64,000 nt of DNA. It comes from JACVRW01 sp963757815. Lineage in GTDB: Bacteria; Actinomycetota; Thermoleophilia; Solirubrobacterales; Thermoleophilaceae. How positions within the stretch are numbered: the stretch's first letter is position 1; every line of letters begins with the position of its first letter. Under the pieces are notes generated by a model. The model searched no databases. It saw only the letters and a list, made by a program, of their open reading frames with translations, and had not been told where the DNA came from. Below are positions 24,267-32,115 of the stretch, in pieces. A program made the position numbers and the translations under genes. The stretch spans positions 62,001 through 126,000 of the forward strand of contig CAVWSN010000036.1 in the NCBI GenBank assembly GCA_963757815.1, given 5' to 3'.

Positions 24267-25649
24267 CTAGCCAGGTGTTGGCGCGGTCGACGGCTGCTGC
24301 GCCATGGTCTGAAGCTCGAGCTCGCTCAGCGTGGAGAGGAAGGCCTCCGAGAAGCTCGGGAAGGGCTGGATGACGTCGAACAGCACAGAGAGCGGCACAC
24401 GCGCGCGGATCGCCACCGTCGCCTGCTGTAGCCACTCGCCCGCCTCCGGTCCGAGCGCGTAGGCCCCGGTGAGCCGCTCCCCGTCCGATACGAGCGTCAT
24501 GAAGCCGGGCGTCTCCGCGTACGCGCGCGTGTAGGTGGACGTGCGCGGCACCTCGGCGAGCGGGACCGTCGCGGTCAGCGCGCCCTCGGCCTCTCCGACG
24601 GACGCCGCCTGGGGGTCGGTGAACACCACGCGCGGCACGGCGTCGTAGTTCGCGGTCCGGTCGCGCCCGAGGATGTTCGCGGCAGCCACTCGGCCCTGGT
24701 ACTTGCCGATGTAGGTCAGCGGCCAGATGCCGGTCGCGTCGCCGATCGCCCACAGGCCGTCCGCAACGCGCATCCGCTCGTCGACCGGGATCCCCTGTCG
24801 CGTGGGCTCCACGCCGACGGTGTCGAGGCCAAGGTCGTCGACGCGCGCACGCCGGCCAGTCGCCACGAGCAGGCGGTCGCCGCGCAGCTCGGCACGGCCT
24901 GCGAACTCGACGACGTAGTCGTCGCCGTCGCGGCGGACGCCGGTGGCGTGCTCGCCGAAGTGGAGCTCGATGCCGTCCGTGGCGAGCGCTGTGCCGAGCG
25001 CATCGCCGAGCGGCTTCGGCTCGCGCGGCAGGAGGTGGTCCATGCCCTCGACCAGCGCCACCGAGGCCCCCATGCGGTGCACGGCCTGCGCCATCTCCAC
25101 CCCCACCGGGCCGCCGCCCAGTACAAGCAGCCGGCGCGGCACCTCGGTCAGCGCGGTCACCCCGCGGTTCGTCCAGACGCCTTCCAGCTCGCCCAGGCCG
25201 GGGACGGGCGGCACCAGCGCGTCCGAACCGGTCGCGATCACGACGTGGCGCGCCCGGTAGGTCTCGTCGTCCACCTCGACGCTCCGCGGGCCGGCCAGAC
25301 GACCGGTCCCTCGAATCAGCTTGATCCCCTGCCCTTCGAGCCAGGCGGCCTTGGCCCCGTCCTCGTAGTCCGCGACCATGAAGTCGCGCCACTCGAAGGC
25401 GCCCTCGGCTCGGACCCCTCCGCTCACGGCTTCGCGGGCGCCCGGTGCCTCGCGCGCTGCCTGGAGCGCCTCGCCTGGCCGCAGCAACGTCTTCGACGGG
25501 ATGCAGGCCCAGTAGTCGCACTCGCCCCCGACGAGCTCCCGTTCGACGATCGCCACCCGGAGACCGGCGTCCGCGAGACGCCCTGCACAATGCTCCCCCG
25601 CCGGACCGGCACCGATGACGATGACGTCGAACTCGTGGCTGCTGCCCAT
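24267..25649 (-). CDS. FAD/NAD(P)-dependent disulfide oxidoreductase, mercuric/dihydrolipoamide reductase family
   Basis: A 460-residue class I pyridine nucleotide-disulfide reductase. VIGAGPAGEHCAGRLADAG binds FAD, GGECDYWACIPSKTLL holds the redox pair Cys-x4-Cys (about residues 42 and 47), VLGGGPVGVEMAQAVHRMG binds NAD(P), and LWAIGDATGIWPLTYIGKYQ is the second FAD motif. The C-terminal dimer-interface His-Glu dyad of lipoamide and glutathione reductases is altered: the segment reads IQPFPSFSEAF, lacking the His. So it is not a standard lipoamide dehydrogenase; a quinone, thiol or metal substrate is possible. ATG 25649 follows an AGGT ribosome site. It is divergent from the Cys-rich protein gene. 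Confidence 0.88.
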   Translation of the reverse strand: MGSSHEFDVIVIGAGPAGEHCAGRLADAGLRVAIVERELVGGECDYWACIPSKTLLRPGEALQAAREAPGAREAVSGGVRAEGAFEWRDFMVADYEDGAKAAWLEGQGIKLIRGTGRLAGPRSVEVDDETYRARHVVIATGSDALVPPVPGLGELEGVWTNRGVTALTEVPRRLLVLGGGPVGVEMAQAVHRMGASVALVEGMDHLLPREPKPLGDALGTALATDGIELHFGEHATGVRRDGDDYVVEFAGRAELRGDRLLVATGRRARVDDLGLDTVGVEPTRQGIPVDERMRVADGLWAIGDATGIWPLTYIGKYQGRVAAANILGRDRTANYDAVPRVVFTDPQAASVGEAEGALTATVPLAEVPRTSTYTRAYAETPGFMTLVSDGERLTGAYALGPEAGEWLQQATVAIRARVPLSVLFDVIQPFPSFSEAFLSTLSELELQTMAQQPSTAPTPG

Positions 25650-25894
25650 CGTGACCTCTCGTCCGGGTCGGCGTTCGTGAGGGTATACCGGATCAGCGGA
25701 AGTCGAGCGAGCGCCTGTGCTCGCTCTCACCAGCGCGCATCCACCGGTTGTCGGGACGGTGGCCGCGCTAGGAGCTCGGCTGGCGCGGGCCGAAGCGGGC
25801 CCGCGGAGCCACTCGACTGGCGCAAGGACGAGTACCCGGACTGGACGCGGCAGTCATCCTTCGTCTCGCCCCCACGACGCCTGAAGGAGGGAAA

Positions 25895-26296
25895 GTGACG
25901 ATTCGAGAGATGCTCGAGACGCATCCGCAGCCGGCCAGCCGCGATCGCGATGTCGTGGTGCGCTGTATCGAGGCCTGCATCGACTGCGCCGCCACGTGTA
26001 CGAGCTGCGCCGATGCCGACCTCGGCGAGAGCGACCTGCAGGAGTTGGTGCGCTGCATTCGCCTTTGTCTTGACTGCGCCGACCTGTGCGAGTCCACCGG
26101 CCGCATCGTGACCCGCCAGACCGAATCCGACCTCGGCGTTGTCCGCGCAGCGGTTGAGGCCTGCGTGGTGACATGCAGCGCCTGTCGCGAAGAGTGCGAG
26201 CGCCACGCCGAGCACCACGAGCACTGCCGCATTTGCGCCCAGGTGTGCAGCCGCTGCGAGCAGGCATGCAGCGACTTGCTCGATTCCATCGGCTGA
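25895..26296 (+). CDS. Four-helix-bundle Cys-rich copper-storage protein (Csp/DUF326 type)
   Basis: A 133-residue protein with 18 cysteines in CxxxC and CxxC runs on successive helices (CIEACIDCAATCTSC, CIRLCLDCADLC, CVVTCSACREEC, CRICAQVCSRCEQAC). Characterised Csp proteins pack such cysteines inside a four-helix bundle that holds many Cu(I) ions. There is no Tat or Sec signal, so it matches the cytosolic Csp3 type. A GTG start follows GGAGGGAAA. It faces a divergent flavin disulfide reductase across a 245-bp gap; joint metal or thiol stress handling is plausible. Confidence 0.9.
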   Translation: MTIREMLETHPQPASRDRDVVVRCIEACIDCAATCTSCADADLGESDLQELVRCIRLCLDCADLCESTGRIVTRQTESDLGVVRAAVEACVVTCSACREECERHAEHHEHCRICAQVCSRCEQACSDLLDSIG

Positions 26297-26346
26297 ACGG
26301 AACGCAGGCTGTTAGAACGCATCCCCTTCCACCCCTAGGAGGAGTC

Positions 26347-26370
26347 ATGAAGCGGCGCTTGACCGCCTAA
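26347..26370 (+). other. Seven-codon minigene with consensus ribosome site
   Basis: Fifty bases after the copper-storage gene, a perfect GGAGGA ribosome site precedes ATG and MKRRLTA, then TAA. No longer frame follows. It could be a leader or stalling peptide, the remnant of a truncated gene, or a frameshifted start, since indels are common in this window. The region to its right is convergent VOC-protein sequence. Confidence 0.3.
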
Positions 26371-26388
26371 GACCGATCGCCTAGGTCA

Positions 26389-26934
26389 TCAGCTCTCGAC
26401 CGGGCGCAGCGGCTCCGAGCCATCCCAACCCTGGGCGCCGCCGCTCACCATCTCGAAGAAGTCGCGCAGACCCTCGCCGTCGACATGGATCTCGATGTCG
26501 TGGCCCAGGGTGGCGGAGGCGTCGTGGAGAGTCATGTCGACTTCGCCGAGCTGAGCGCTCAGGTACTGCGACAGACCTCGCTCGTCGAGCGAGCGTCGCA
26601 AATCGGCTACCTCCGTCGGCGGCACGGCGTAGCCGACGTGGTGGATTCCCGGCCGGGGAACGGAGAAGCGCCTCTCGACGCGTTCGGGCGCGAGGCTGAC
26701 GGCTTCCATCAGCTCGATCGCACCGCCGCCGCAGTAGCCAAAGGCGGAATTGTGAACGAACTCCGCCGGCTCACCGCGCGAGAGGACGTTTTCCAGCGGC
26801 ACGTTCTCGATGAGGAAGAACGGCCCGGCGCCGAGTTGGTCGACCAGGCGATTCACGGTCGCCTCGATGTTCTCGACGACGTAGGCGTAATGGTGCGGCT
26901 CGCCGAGCTGCGGTCTAAACAGGTCCTCCGGCAC
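26389..26934 (-). CDS. VOC-superfamily (glyoxalase-like) protein
   Basis: A 181-residue protein with two beta-alpha-beta-beta-beta modules: PHHYAYVVENIEATVNRLVD with LGAGPFFLIE, and GIHHVGYAVPPTEVADLRRS LDE with IEIHVDGEG. The His residues at the start of each module and the late Glu are placed as metal ligands of the glyoxalase/epimerase family. It lacks enough detail to name the substrate. GTG 26934 is 50 bases downstream of the thioredoxin-reductase-like gene, so it is probably the third gene of the XRE operon. Confidence 0.82.
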   Translation of the reverse strand: MPEDLFRPQLGEPHHYAYVVENIEATVNRLVDQLGAGPFFLIENVPLENVLSRGEPAEFVHNSAFGYCGGGAIELMEAVSLAPERVERRFSVPRPGIHHVGYAVPPTEVADLRRSLDERGLSQYLSAQLGEVDMTLHDASATLGHDIEIHVDGEGLRDFFEMVSGGAQGWDGSEPLRPVES

Positions 26935-26983
26935 GGTCTCTCCATCGATAGCTGTTCACGCTGCGCTCCTTCCTCGCGGGAAG

Positions 26984-28688
26984 CTAACCACCTCGAGGAA
27001 AGTTCTCGCGCGGGTCGAGCGAGGCGTGGATGGAGCGGACTACCAGCGCGCCGTCCCCGACCGCCGCCGCCACGCGTTTGGTCGAGCCCCTCCGCACGTC
27101 GCCGATCGCAAACACGCCTTGGCGAGTGCACTCGAGCATCAGCGGGGCTCCGTCCGCTCCTTCCCAGTGGCGAGGGAAGTCCGGGTGACGGCGCGCCTCG
27201 TCGCCGGTGACCACGAAGCCCTTGTCGTCCTGGGCTACGTAGTCGATCAGCCCCTCCGACCTCGGCGAGGCGCCGATCATCGCGAACACCGCCGAGGTGT
27301 CGATCCGACGATCGGGCCCCGCGCCGGAGATCACCACGGTCTCGAGCTTCTCGTCGCCCTCGAGCGTTCGCACCTCGCACCCTGACCAGACCCGAACGTT
27401 CGACTTGGCCTCGATTTGATCAACGAGGTACCGCGACATCGCCAGCTCGAGCCGGCGCCGGGCGACGACGTGAACCTCGCGCGCGTGGTGGGCGAGCTTG
27501 ACCACGGCCTGGCCGGCCGAGTTTCCTCCGCCCACCACCACGACATCCTCCTGGGAGCATTGCTGCGCCTCGATGTGGGTCGCCGCGTAGTACAGACCCA
27601 GACCCTCGAATCGATCCGCGTTCTCGGCCGGGAGCCGACGGTAGTCCGCGCCCGGGGCCAGGACCACGCACCGGCCTCGCACGCGCTGACCGTCGGCCAG
27701 GCCGATCTCGCGCAGTCCGTCCTCCTCTGGCTCCGACATGTGGGAGGCCTCGTGGACGCTCGAGATCACGGCGCCGAACTTGCGCGCTTGGAGGGTCGCC
27801 CGTCGGGTGAGCTCGGCGCCGGTAAGGCCGGTCGGGAAGCCGAGGTAGTTCTCGATGCGAGCGCTCGTGCCCGCCTGGCCGCCGGGGGCGAAGCGTTCGA
27901 CCACCAGTGTGCTGAGGCCCTCGGAGGAGGCGTAGACGGCCGCGGCCAAGCCCGCCGGACCCCCGCCGAGCACCACCACGTCGAAGCTCTGGCCGTCGAC
28001 CTGCGCTCGCAGGCCCAGCTCATCCGCGACCGACCTCACCGTGGCTTGCCGGATCACGCTGTCTGATCGGACGAGGACCGGACATTCGGCGTGCCCGATA
28101 CCGAGCCCGTCGAGGAGGACCCGGCTCTCTTCGTCGGTGCTGAGGTCGTGCCAGGTGAAGGGAACGAGGTTGCGCTCCAGCAGCTCCCTTACGGCGAACG
28201 CGTCGCCCGACCACCGCGCCCCGATCAGCCGCTGCTGACCCAAGCCGCGACCCTGCAGCCACTCCCGGCGCGTGACCATCGTTCGCAGGAGGAGGTCGCC
28301 GAGTTCGGCCGCGGTCGCGACCACCTTGCGGACGTCCTCCGGCGGGAGCGCAAGCAGCGATGTCGGTTCGGCCGCGAAGCCGGCGGCGAGCGTCGGCTCG
28401 CCGGTGAACATGGAGATATCGGCGGCGAAGGTCCCCGGCCGGCATTGGGTGAAGTAGCGGTCGCCCTCCGGCGCTTGGTCGATGACGTCCAAGGCTCCGC
28501 TGAGGACGACGTACAGCGGGGTCTCGCGCTGGCCGTGCTCCCAAACGAGCTCCCCGCGTGCGAATGACACCTGGGTGCCGATCTCCGCCAGGTACTCGAT
28601 CTGCTCCGGCGTCAGGCGCGGGGAAGAGCGTCGGATCGTCCGGATCCAGGAAGTCCTCTACTGGAGTCGGCGCGTAGTCGGTCGTCAT
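26984..28688 (-). CDS. Cyclic-nucleotide-binding-domain thioredoxin-reductase-like flavoprotein, frameshifted near its start
   Basis: About 567 residues. An N-terminal CNB-type domain (WEHGQRETPLYVVLSGALDV ... FAADISMFTGEPT), a glutaredoxin-like linker, then a thioredoxin-reductase fold: VLGGGPAGLAAAVYASSEG, GGQAGTSARIENYLGFPTG, VVVGGGNSAGQAVVKLA and GVFAIGDVRRGSTKRVA. The redox CxxC of true thioredoxin reductases is absent; the site reads YYAATHIEAQ. The start ATG 28688 overlaps the XRE gene stop (ATGA), but an extra G in GGGG at 28620-28623 breaks the frame; removing it joins TPVEDFLDPDDPTLFP to RLTPEQIEYLAEIG. Otherwise GTG 28570 gives a shortened CNB domain. Confidence 0.87.
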
Positions 28689-29521
28689 TCCCTCGTGTGT
28701 ATCGAGAAGCGTCGCTCGGCGGGCTCCGGCCGCTCCGTCAGCTCCCGCAGGCGCGCCGCGCTGTCGGCGTCCGCCGGCAGGAAGGTCTCGATCGCGAGGT
28801 TTGCGGCCGTGACCTCAAGCGGTGCTCCGAGGGTGGCGATGATCGTGAACAGGCTGACGTCGCCTAGACGCGTGTGCAGGTCCAGGGAAACGACGGGCTG
28901 CGTGGCCGCCCGGTCCGGCAGCTCGGCCGGCAGGTAGGACTCGACCTCGTCGATCAGCTCGCGGAGTGGCTCGTCCGCGTCCTCGCGGCTCTTGCGCCTA
29001 AGCGTGTGGATCAGCGGGGCGTTGCAGGCCGCGGTCATCGAGGAGATGCTCGGCAGGCCGCCAGGGTGAACGCCGAGGCGCAGCATGTTGATCGGCGGCT
29101 CCAGCAGCGCGGGATCGACCCCGTCCCATAGGAGCGAGGCGGCCGAATTGGCCTCGATCAGGTTCCAGAGCCCGTCCACGATCAGGGCGGGATTCGGCTG
29201 GTGGGCCTCGAGCAGGCGCGTCAACGACTCGCGCAGCGGCCGCATCACCTCTCCGTCGTAGGGCAGCTCCAGGTAGGGCGGCGCGAAGCCGCCCGCGAGC
29301 AGGAGGCGATTTCGCTCCGCCATCGGCAGGTCTAGGTGCTGGGCGAGGTGGACGAGGAGCTGGCGACTCGGGCTGGACCGGCCGGTCTCGACGAAGCTCA
29401 GGTGCTTGGTCGAGACGTTCGCGTCCAGGGACAGCTCGAGCTGGCTGAGGCCGCGTTGCGTGCGCCAGAAGCGGATCAATTCGCCCGCGGTCTGGGGCTC
29501 CTGCTCGGTCTGGACGACCAC
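28685..29521 (-). CDS. XRE-family regulator with MmyB-like ligand-binding domain
   Basis: A 278-residue transcription factor. The helix-turn-helix is GELIRFWRTQRGLSQLELS LDANVSTKHLSFVETGRSSPS (about residues 13-53). The C-terminal PAS-like MmyB domain begins near LTRLLEAHQPNPALIVDGLW and includes NMLRLGVHPGG and SLFTIIATLGAP. MmyB-type regulators often sit beside and control oxidoreductase genes. Here the stop overlaps the flavoprotein start. A divergent gene fragment lies across the 104-bp promoter region. Confidence 0.92.
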   Translation of the reverse strand: MVVQTEQEPQTAGELIRFWRTQRGLSQLELSLDANVSTKHLSFVETGRSSPSRQLLVHLAQHLDLPMAERNRLLLAGGFAPPYLELPYDGEVMRPLRESLTRLLEAHQPNPALIVDGLWNLIEANSAASLLWDGVDPALLEPPINMLRLGVHPGGLPSISSMTAACNAPLIHTLRRKSREDADEPLRELIDEVESYLPAELPDRAATQPVVSLDLHTRLGDVSLFTIIATLGAPLEVTAANLAIETFLPADADSAARLRELTERPEPAERRFSIHTRE

Positions 29522-29625
29522 CCGATTGAAGTTAGCGGGGCGTTACACGAGAGGTAATCGACGCGCGTGCCCTTCCTGCGGGACCGTTGCAGGCGAAGCA
29601 ACCAGACGATCAACGGAGGTGACCG

Positions 29626-29868
29626 ATGACCGAGACACAGGCTTTCGTCGAAATCTCATCCCGGAGCGCGGCCGCGTTGGCGGAGAAGTACCTCGCGCTC
29701 TGGAACGAGCCCGATGCCGACCAGCGCCGGCGGATGATCGCCGAGCTCTGGACGGAGGACGGGAGGCATATCCTCCAGCCGCCGCAGGAGATCCGCGGGA
29801 TCGCGGCGCGACCCGGCGCGGCAACAGGCAAGGCAGAAGCTGCCCTTCCCAGGGCTTGCGTTCTTTGA
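29626..29868 (+). pseudogene. SnoaL/NTF2-like protein, truncated
   Basis: A perfect GGAGGTGA ribosome site 6 bases before ATG 29626 starts a typical NTF2-like fold: KYLALWNEPDADQRRRMIAE LWTEDGRHILQPPQEIRG. After about 60 residues the family pattern stops and the frame runs into an unrelated tail ending at 29868. The remaining beta-sheet half (about 80 residues) is absent from the next 80 bases in any frame, so this is a deletion-truncated gene rather than a single indel. It is divergent from the XRE regulator, which probably controlled it. Confidence 0.6.
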
Positions 29869-29945
29869 GTACGCCCATTCGGGTAGCAGACGTGTCCCGC
29901 GGAAACGCTCGGGACAGGAGGTCTGCGAGAGGCGGCGCCCGCAGG

Positions 29946-30218
29946 CTAGGTGCCTTCGCTCGGGCGGGGCCCGTCGAGCCGGTCGAGGGCGCGCAGGACG
30001 GCTTGGGTGTTGGCGCGTATCTGGTCGCCCATGTCGTCGAGCCGCTCGATCACGCGCTCGGTGACCGCGATCAGGTTCTCGAAGGTCTGGACCTGAAACG
30101 CGAAGGCCCGCTCCTGACGCTCGAACGCACGCTCCTGACGCTCGAACGCGCGCTCCTGGCGGGCCAGCGTGCGCTCGACGCCCGCCAAGATTCGGCTCAG
30201 CTCGGGGTCCGGCTCCAC
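29946..30218 (-). CDS. Small coiled-coil protein with tandem heptads
   Basis: A 90-residue protein that is almost entirely helical. Three repeats of ERQERAF make exact heptads at residues about 20-40, followed by a hydrophobic FQVQTFENLIAVTERVIERL. The repeats reflect a 21-bp tandem DNA duplication (30110-30130 and 30131-30151, with a partial third copy), so copy number may vary by slippage. No membrane segment or domain is recognised. It may be an oligomerising scaffold; function unknown. Confidence 0.65.
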   Translation of the reverse strand: MEPDPELSRILAGVERTLARQERAFERQERAFERQERAFAFQVQTFENLIAVTERVIERLDDMGDQIRANTQAVLRALDRLDGPRPSEGT

Positions 30219-30284
30219 GCGGCGATTGTGACAGGGGCACTGTGACGCCTCAACGCGCTCGCGCGACGGCCGTGTGACAACCGC

Positions 30285-30761
30285 GTGATGTCAGGATGCC
30301 TGGAGATGGCCGGCAGGTCGAAGCGACAGCGCAGCCGCGCAGCGGTGCGCGAGGCGGTCGAGCAGGCCGGCGGCGTCGAGGCGGCGGTTGCGCCGCAGAA
30401 GCGGCCGGCCGACCCGTTCGCCGGCGAGCTGCGCCGCCGCGACGTGCTCCCGCTGCTCGTCCTGCATCTGATCAACGAGGAACCGAGCTACGGCAATCAG
30501 CTCATGGAGCGGATCGCGGCGATGACCGCCGGTGTCCTCTCGGTCAACCCCAACACGATGTATCCGCTGCTCCGGCAGCTCGAGGGGCGTGGGCTGATCG
30601 AGGGGAGCTGGGAGCATCCGGAGCGCCGCTCGCGGCGCTACTACTCCCTCACCTCCGAGGGGCGGGAGGAGTACGCGCGCCTCGTCGAGGAGGTGCGTCC
30701 TTTCCTCGACTCGGTCAAGGCCTCGATCGACGAGATCGTCAACGAGGTCTACGGATCGTGA
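30285..30761 (+). CDS. PadR-family transcriptional regulator
   Basis: A 158-residue winged-helix protein. The PadR core is LLVLHLINEEPSYGNQLMER I ... LSVNPNTMYPLLRQLEGRGL with wing RSRRYYSLTSEGREEYARL, followed by a C-terminal dimerisation helix (LVEEVRPFLDSVKASIDEIV). A basic 40-residue N-terminal extension is unusual; ATG 30306 gives a slightly shorter form than GTG 30285. Its stop overlaps the GTG start of the SRPBCC gene, so it probably regulates its own operon. Confidence 0.9.
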   Translation: MMSGCLEMAGRSKRQRSRAAVREAVEQAGGVEAAVAPQKRPADPFAGELRRRDVLPLLVLHLINEEPSYGNQLMERIAAMTAGVLSVNPNTMYPLLRQLEGRGLIEGSWEHPERRSRRYYSLTSEGREEYARLVEEVRPFLDSVKASIDEIVNEVYGS

Positions 30762-31210
30762 GGACCGCCTACGCGCGGGGGACGGTGCCGCTCCAGCCCG
30801 ATGCCGCGCTGCGGCTCTGGACCGATGTCGACCGCTGGGCGAGCTTCGTGGAGGGTTTCGCGCACACGCTCGAGCGCTCGCCCGGCTGGCCCGCCGAGGG
30901 CGAGCGGGTGGTGTGGGAGTCGGGACCGGAGGGCCGCGGCAGGGTCACCGAGAAGGTGGTGGAGAGCCGCGACGACCGCTTCTCGACGATGGTCCTCGAG
31001 GCCGCCCTGACCGGCCGCCAGACGCTGCGCGTGGCCCCGCACACCGTCGGCGCCGAGGTCGAGCTCAGTCTCGAGTACACGCTCACCAAGTACGGCCCGC
31101 TCAGCGCGCTGGCCGATGCGATCTTCGTCCGGCGCGCGCTCCGCGACGCGCTCGCGCGGACCGTCCGGCGCTTCGCCGTAGAGGCCGAGGAGGAGGCGGG
31201 CCTCCGCTAG
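30758..31210 (+). CDS. SRPBCC (polyketide cyclase/dehydrase-like) protein
   Basis: A 150-residue START-fold protein: LWTDVDRWASFVEGFAHTLE is the first helix-loop, GERVVWESGPEGRGRVTEKV and VELSLEYTLTKYGPLSALAD form the sheet and the long C-terminal helix. It binds a hydrophobic ligand in a deep cavity in known relatives. It is translationally coupled (GTGA) to the PadR regulator, giving the same regulator/ligand-binder pairing as the ArsR/SRPBCC operon at 13.8-14.5 kb. Confidence 0.85.
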   Translation: MRTAYARGTVPLQPDAALRLWTDVDRWASFVEGFAHTLERSPGWPAEGERVVWESGPEGRGRVTEKVVESRDDRFSTMVLEAALTGRQTLRVAPHTVGAEVELSLEYTLTKYGPLSALADAIFVRRALRDALARTVRRFAVEAEEEAGLR

Positions 31211-31242
31211 GGTTGCGGGCCGCCGCTACCCCGGAGGTTTCT

Positions 31243-32115
31243 TTGTTCGTCTTCAAGGCCGCCGTAGTGGGGGCAGGGACCATGGGCGGGGAGATCGCCC
31301 AGGTCGTTGCCGCCGCCGGCATCCCGGTCGTCCTCAAGGACGTGAAGCAGGAGTTCGTCGACACCGGCCTCGAGAAGGCCGGCCAGGTCACCGAGGCACA
31401 GCTCGGCGCCCTCGTCGGCAAGGAGAAGATCACCCAGGAGCAGGCCGACATGCAGCGCGAGGAAATCCTCGGCCGCATCACCGGCACGACCGGCTACGAC
31501 GACTTCGGTGACGTCGACTTCGTGATCGAGGCGGTGCCGGAGCGCATGGAGATCAAGCAGGCGGTGTTCGCCGAGCTGGACGAGGTCACGCCGGGCCACG
31601 CGATCCTGGCCTCCAATACCTCCTCGCTCTCGGTCAGCGAGATGGCGGAGGCAACGCTGCGTCCGGACAAGGTGTGCGGCTTCCACTTCTTCTGGCCCGC
31701 GTCGATGATGCGCCTGATCGAGGTGGTCGAGGGGGAGGAGACCTCGGAGGAGACGCTGCAGGCGGCGGCAAACTTCGCTCAGGCGATCCGCAAGACCCCG
31801 ATCCGCTGCGGCGAGGTGCCGGGCTTCGTCGTCAACCGAATCCTCATCTCGTCGGCGTCCGAGGTCTGGCGTGCGACCGAGGAGGAGGGTCTCGATCCCC
31901 AAGAGGTCGACAAGGTGGTCAAGGACTCCGGGACGATCCCGATGGGGCCGTTCTTCCTCGCCGACCTGTCAGGCCTGGACATCGCACTGCACACCGCAGA
32001 GCACCTGCGCGACTCGTACGGCGAGCGCTTCTACGTGATGTCGAAGATGAAGGAGCTGGTCGAGGCCGGGGACCTGGGCCAGAAGACCGGGAAGGGTTTC
32101 TATGAGCACGGCTAG
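31243..32115 (+). CDS. 3-hydroxyacyl-CoA dehydrogenase (NAD-binding and first C-terminal domain)
   Basis: A 290-residue enzyme that oxidises L-3-hydroxyacyl-CoA in beta-oxidation. AVVGAGTMGGEIAQVVAAAG binds NAD, FVIEAVPERMEIKQAVFAEL follows, ASNTSSLSVSEMA and CGFHFFWPASMMRLIEVV contain the catalytic Ser/His region, and IRCGEVPGFVVNRILISSA leads the C-terminal domain. The start is TTG 31243 after GGAGGT at 31232-31237. The 3' end overlaps the next gene by 14 bp, whose first domain supplies the second C-terminal repeat normally found in FadB. Confidence 0.93.
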   Translation: MFVFKAAVVGAGTMGGEIAQVVAAAGIPVVLKDVKQEFVDTGLEKAGQVTEAQLGALVGKEKITQEQADMQREEILGRITGTTGYDDFGDVDFVIEAVPERMEIKQAVFAELDEVTPGHAILASNTSSLSVSEMAEATLRPDKVCGFHFFWPASMMRLIEVVEGEETSEETLQAAANFAQAIRKTPIRCGEVPGFVVNRILISSASEVWRATEEEGLDPQEVDKVVKDSGTIPMGPFFLADLSGLDIALHTAEHLRDSYGERFYVMSKMKELVEAGDLGQKTGKGFYEHG

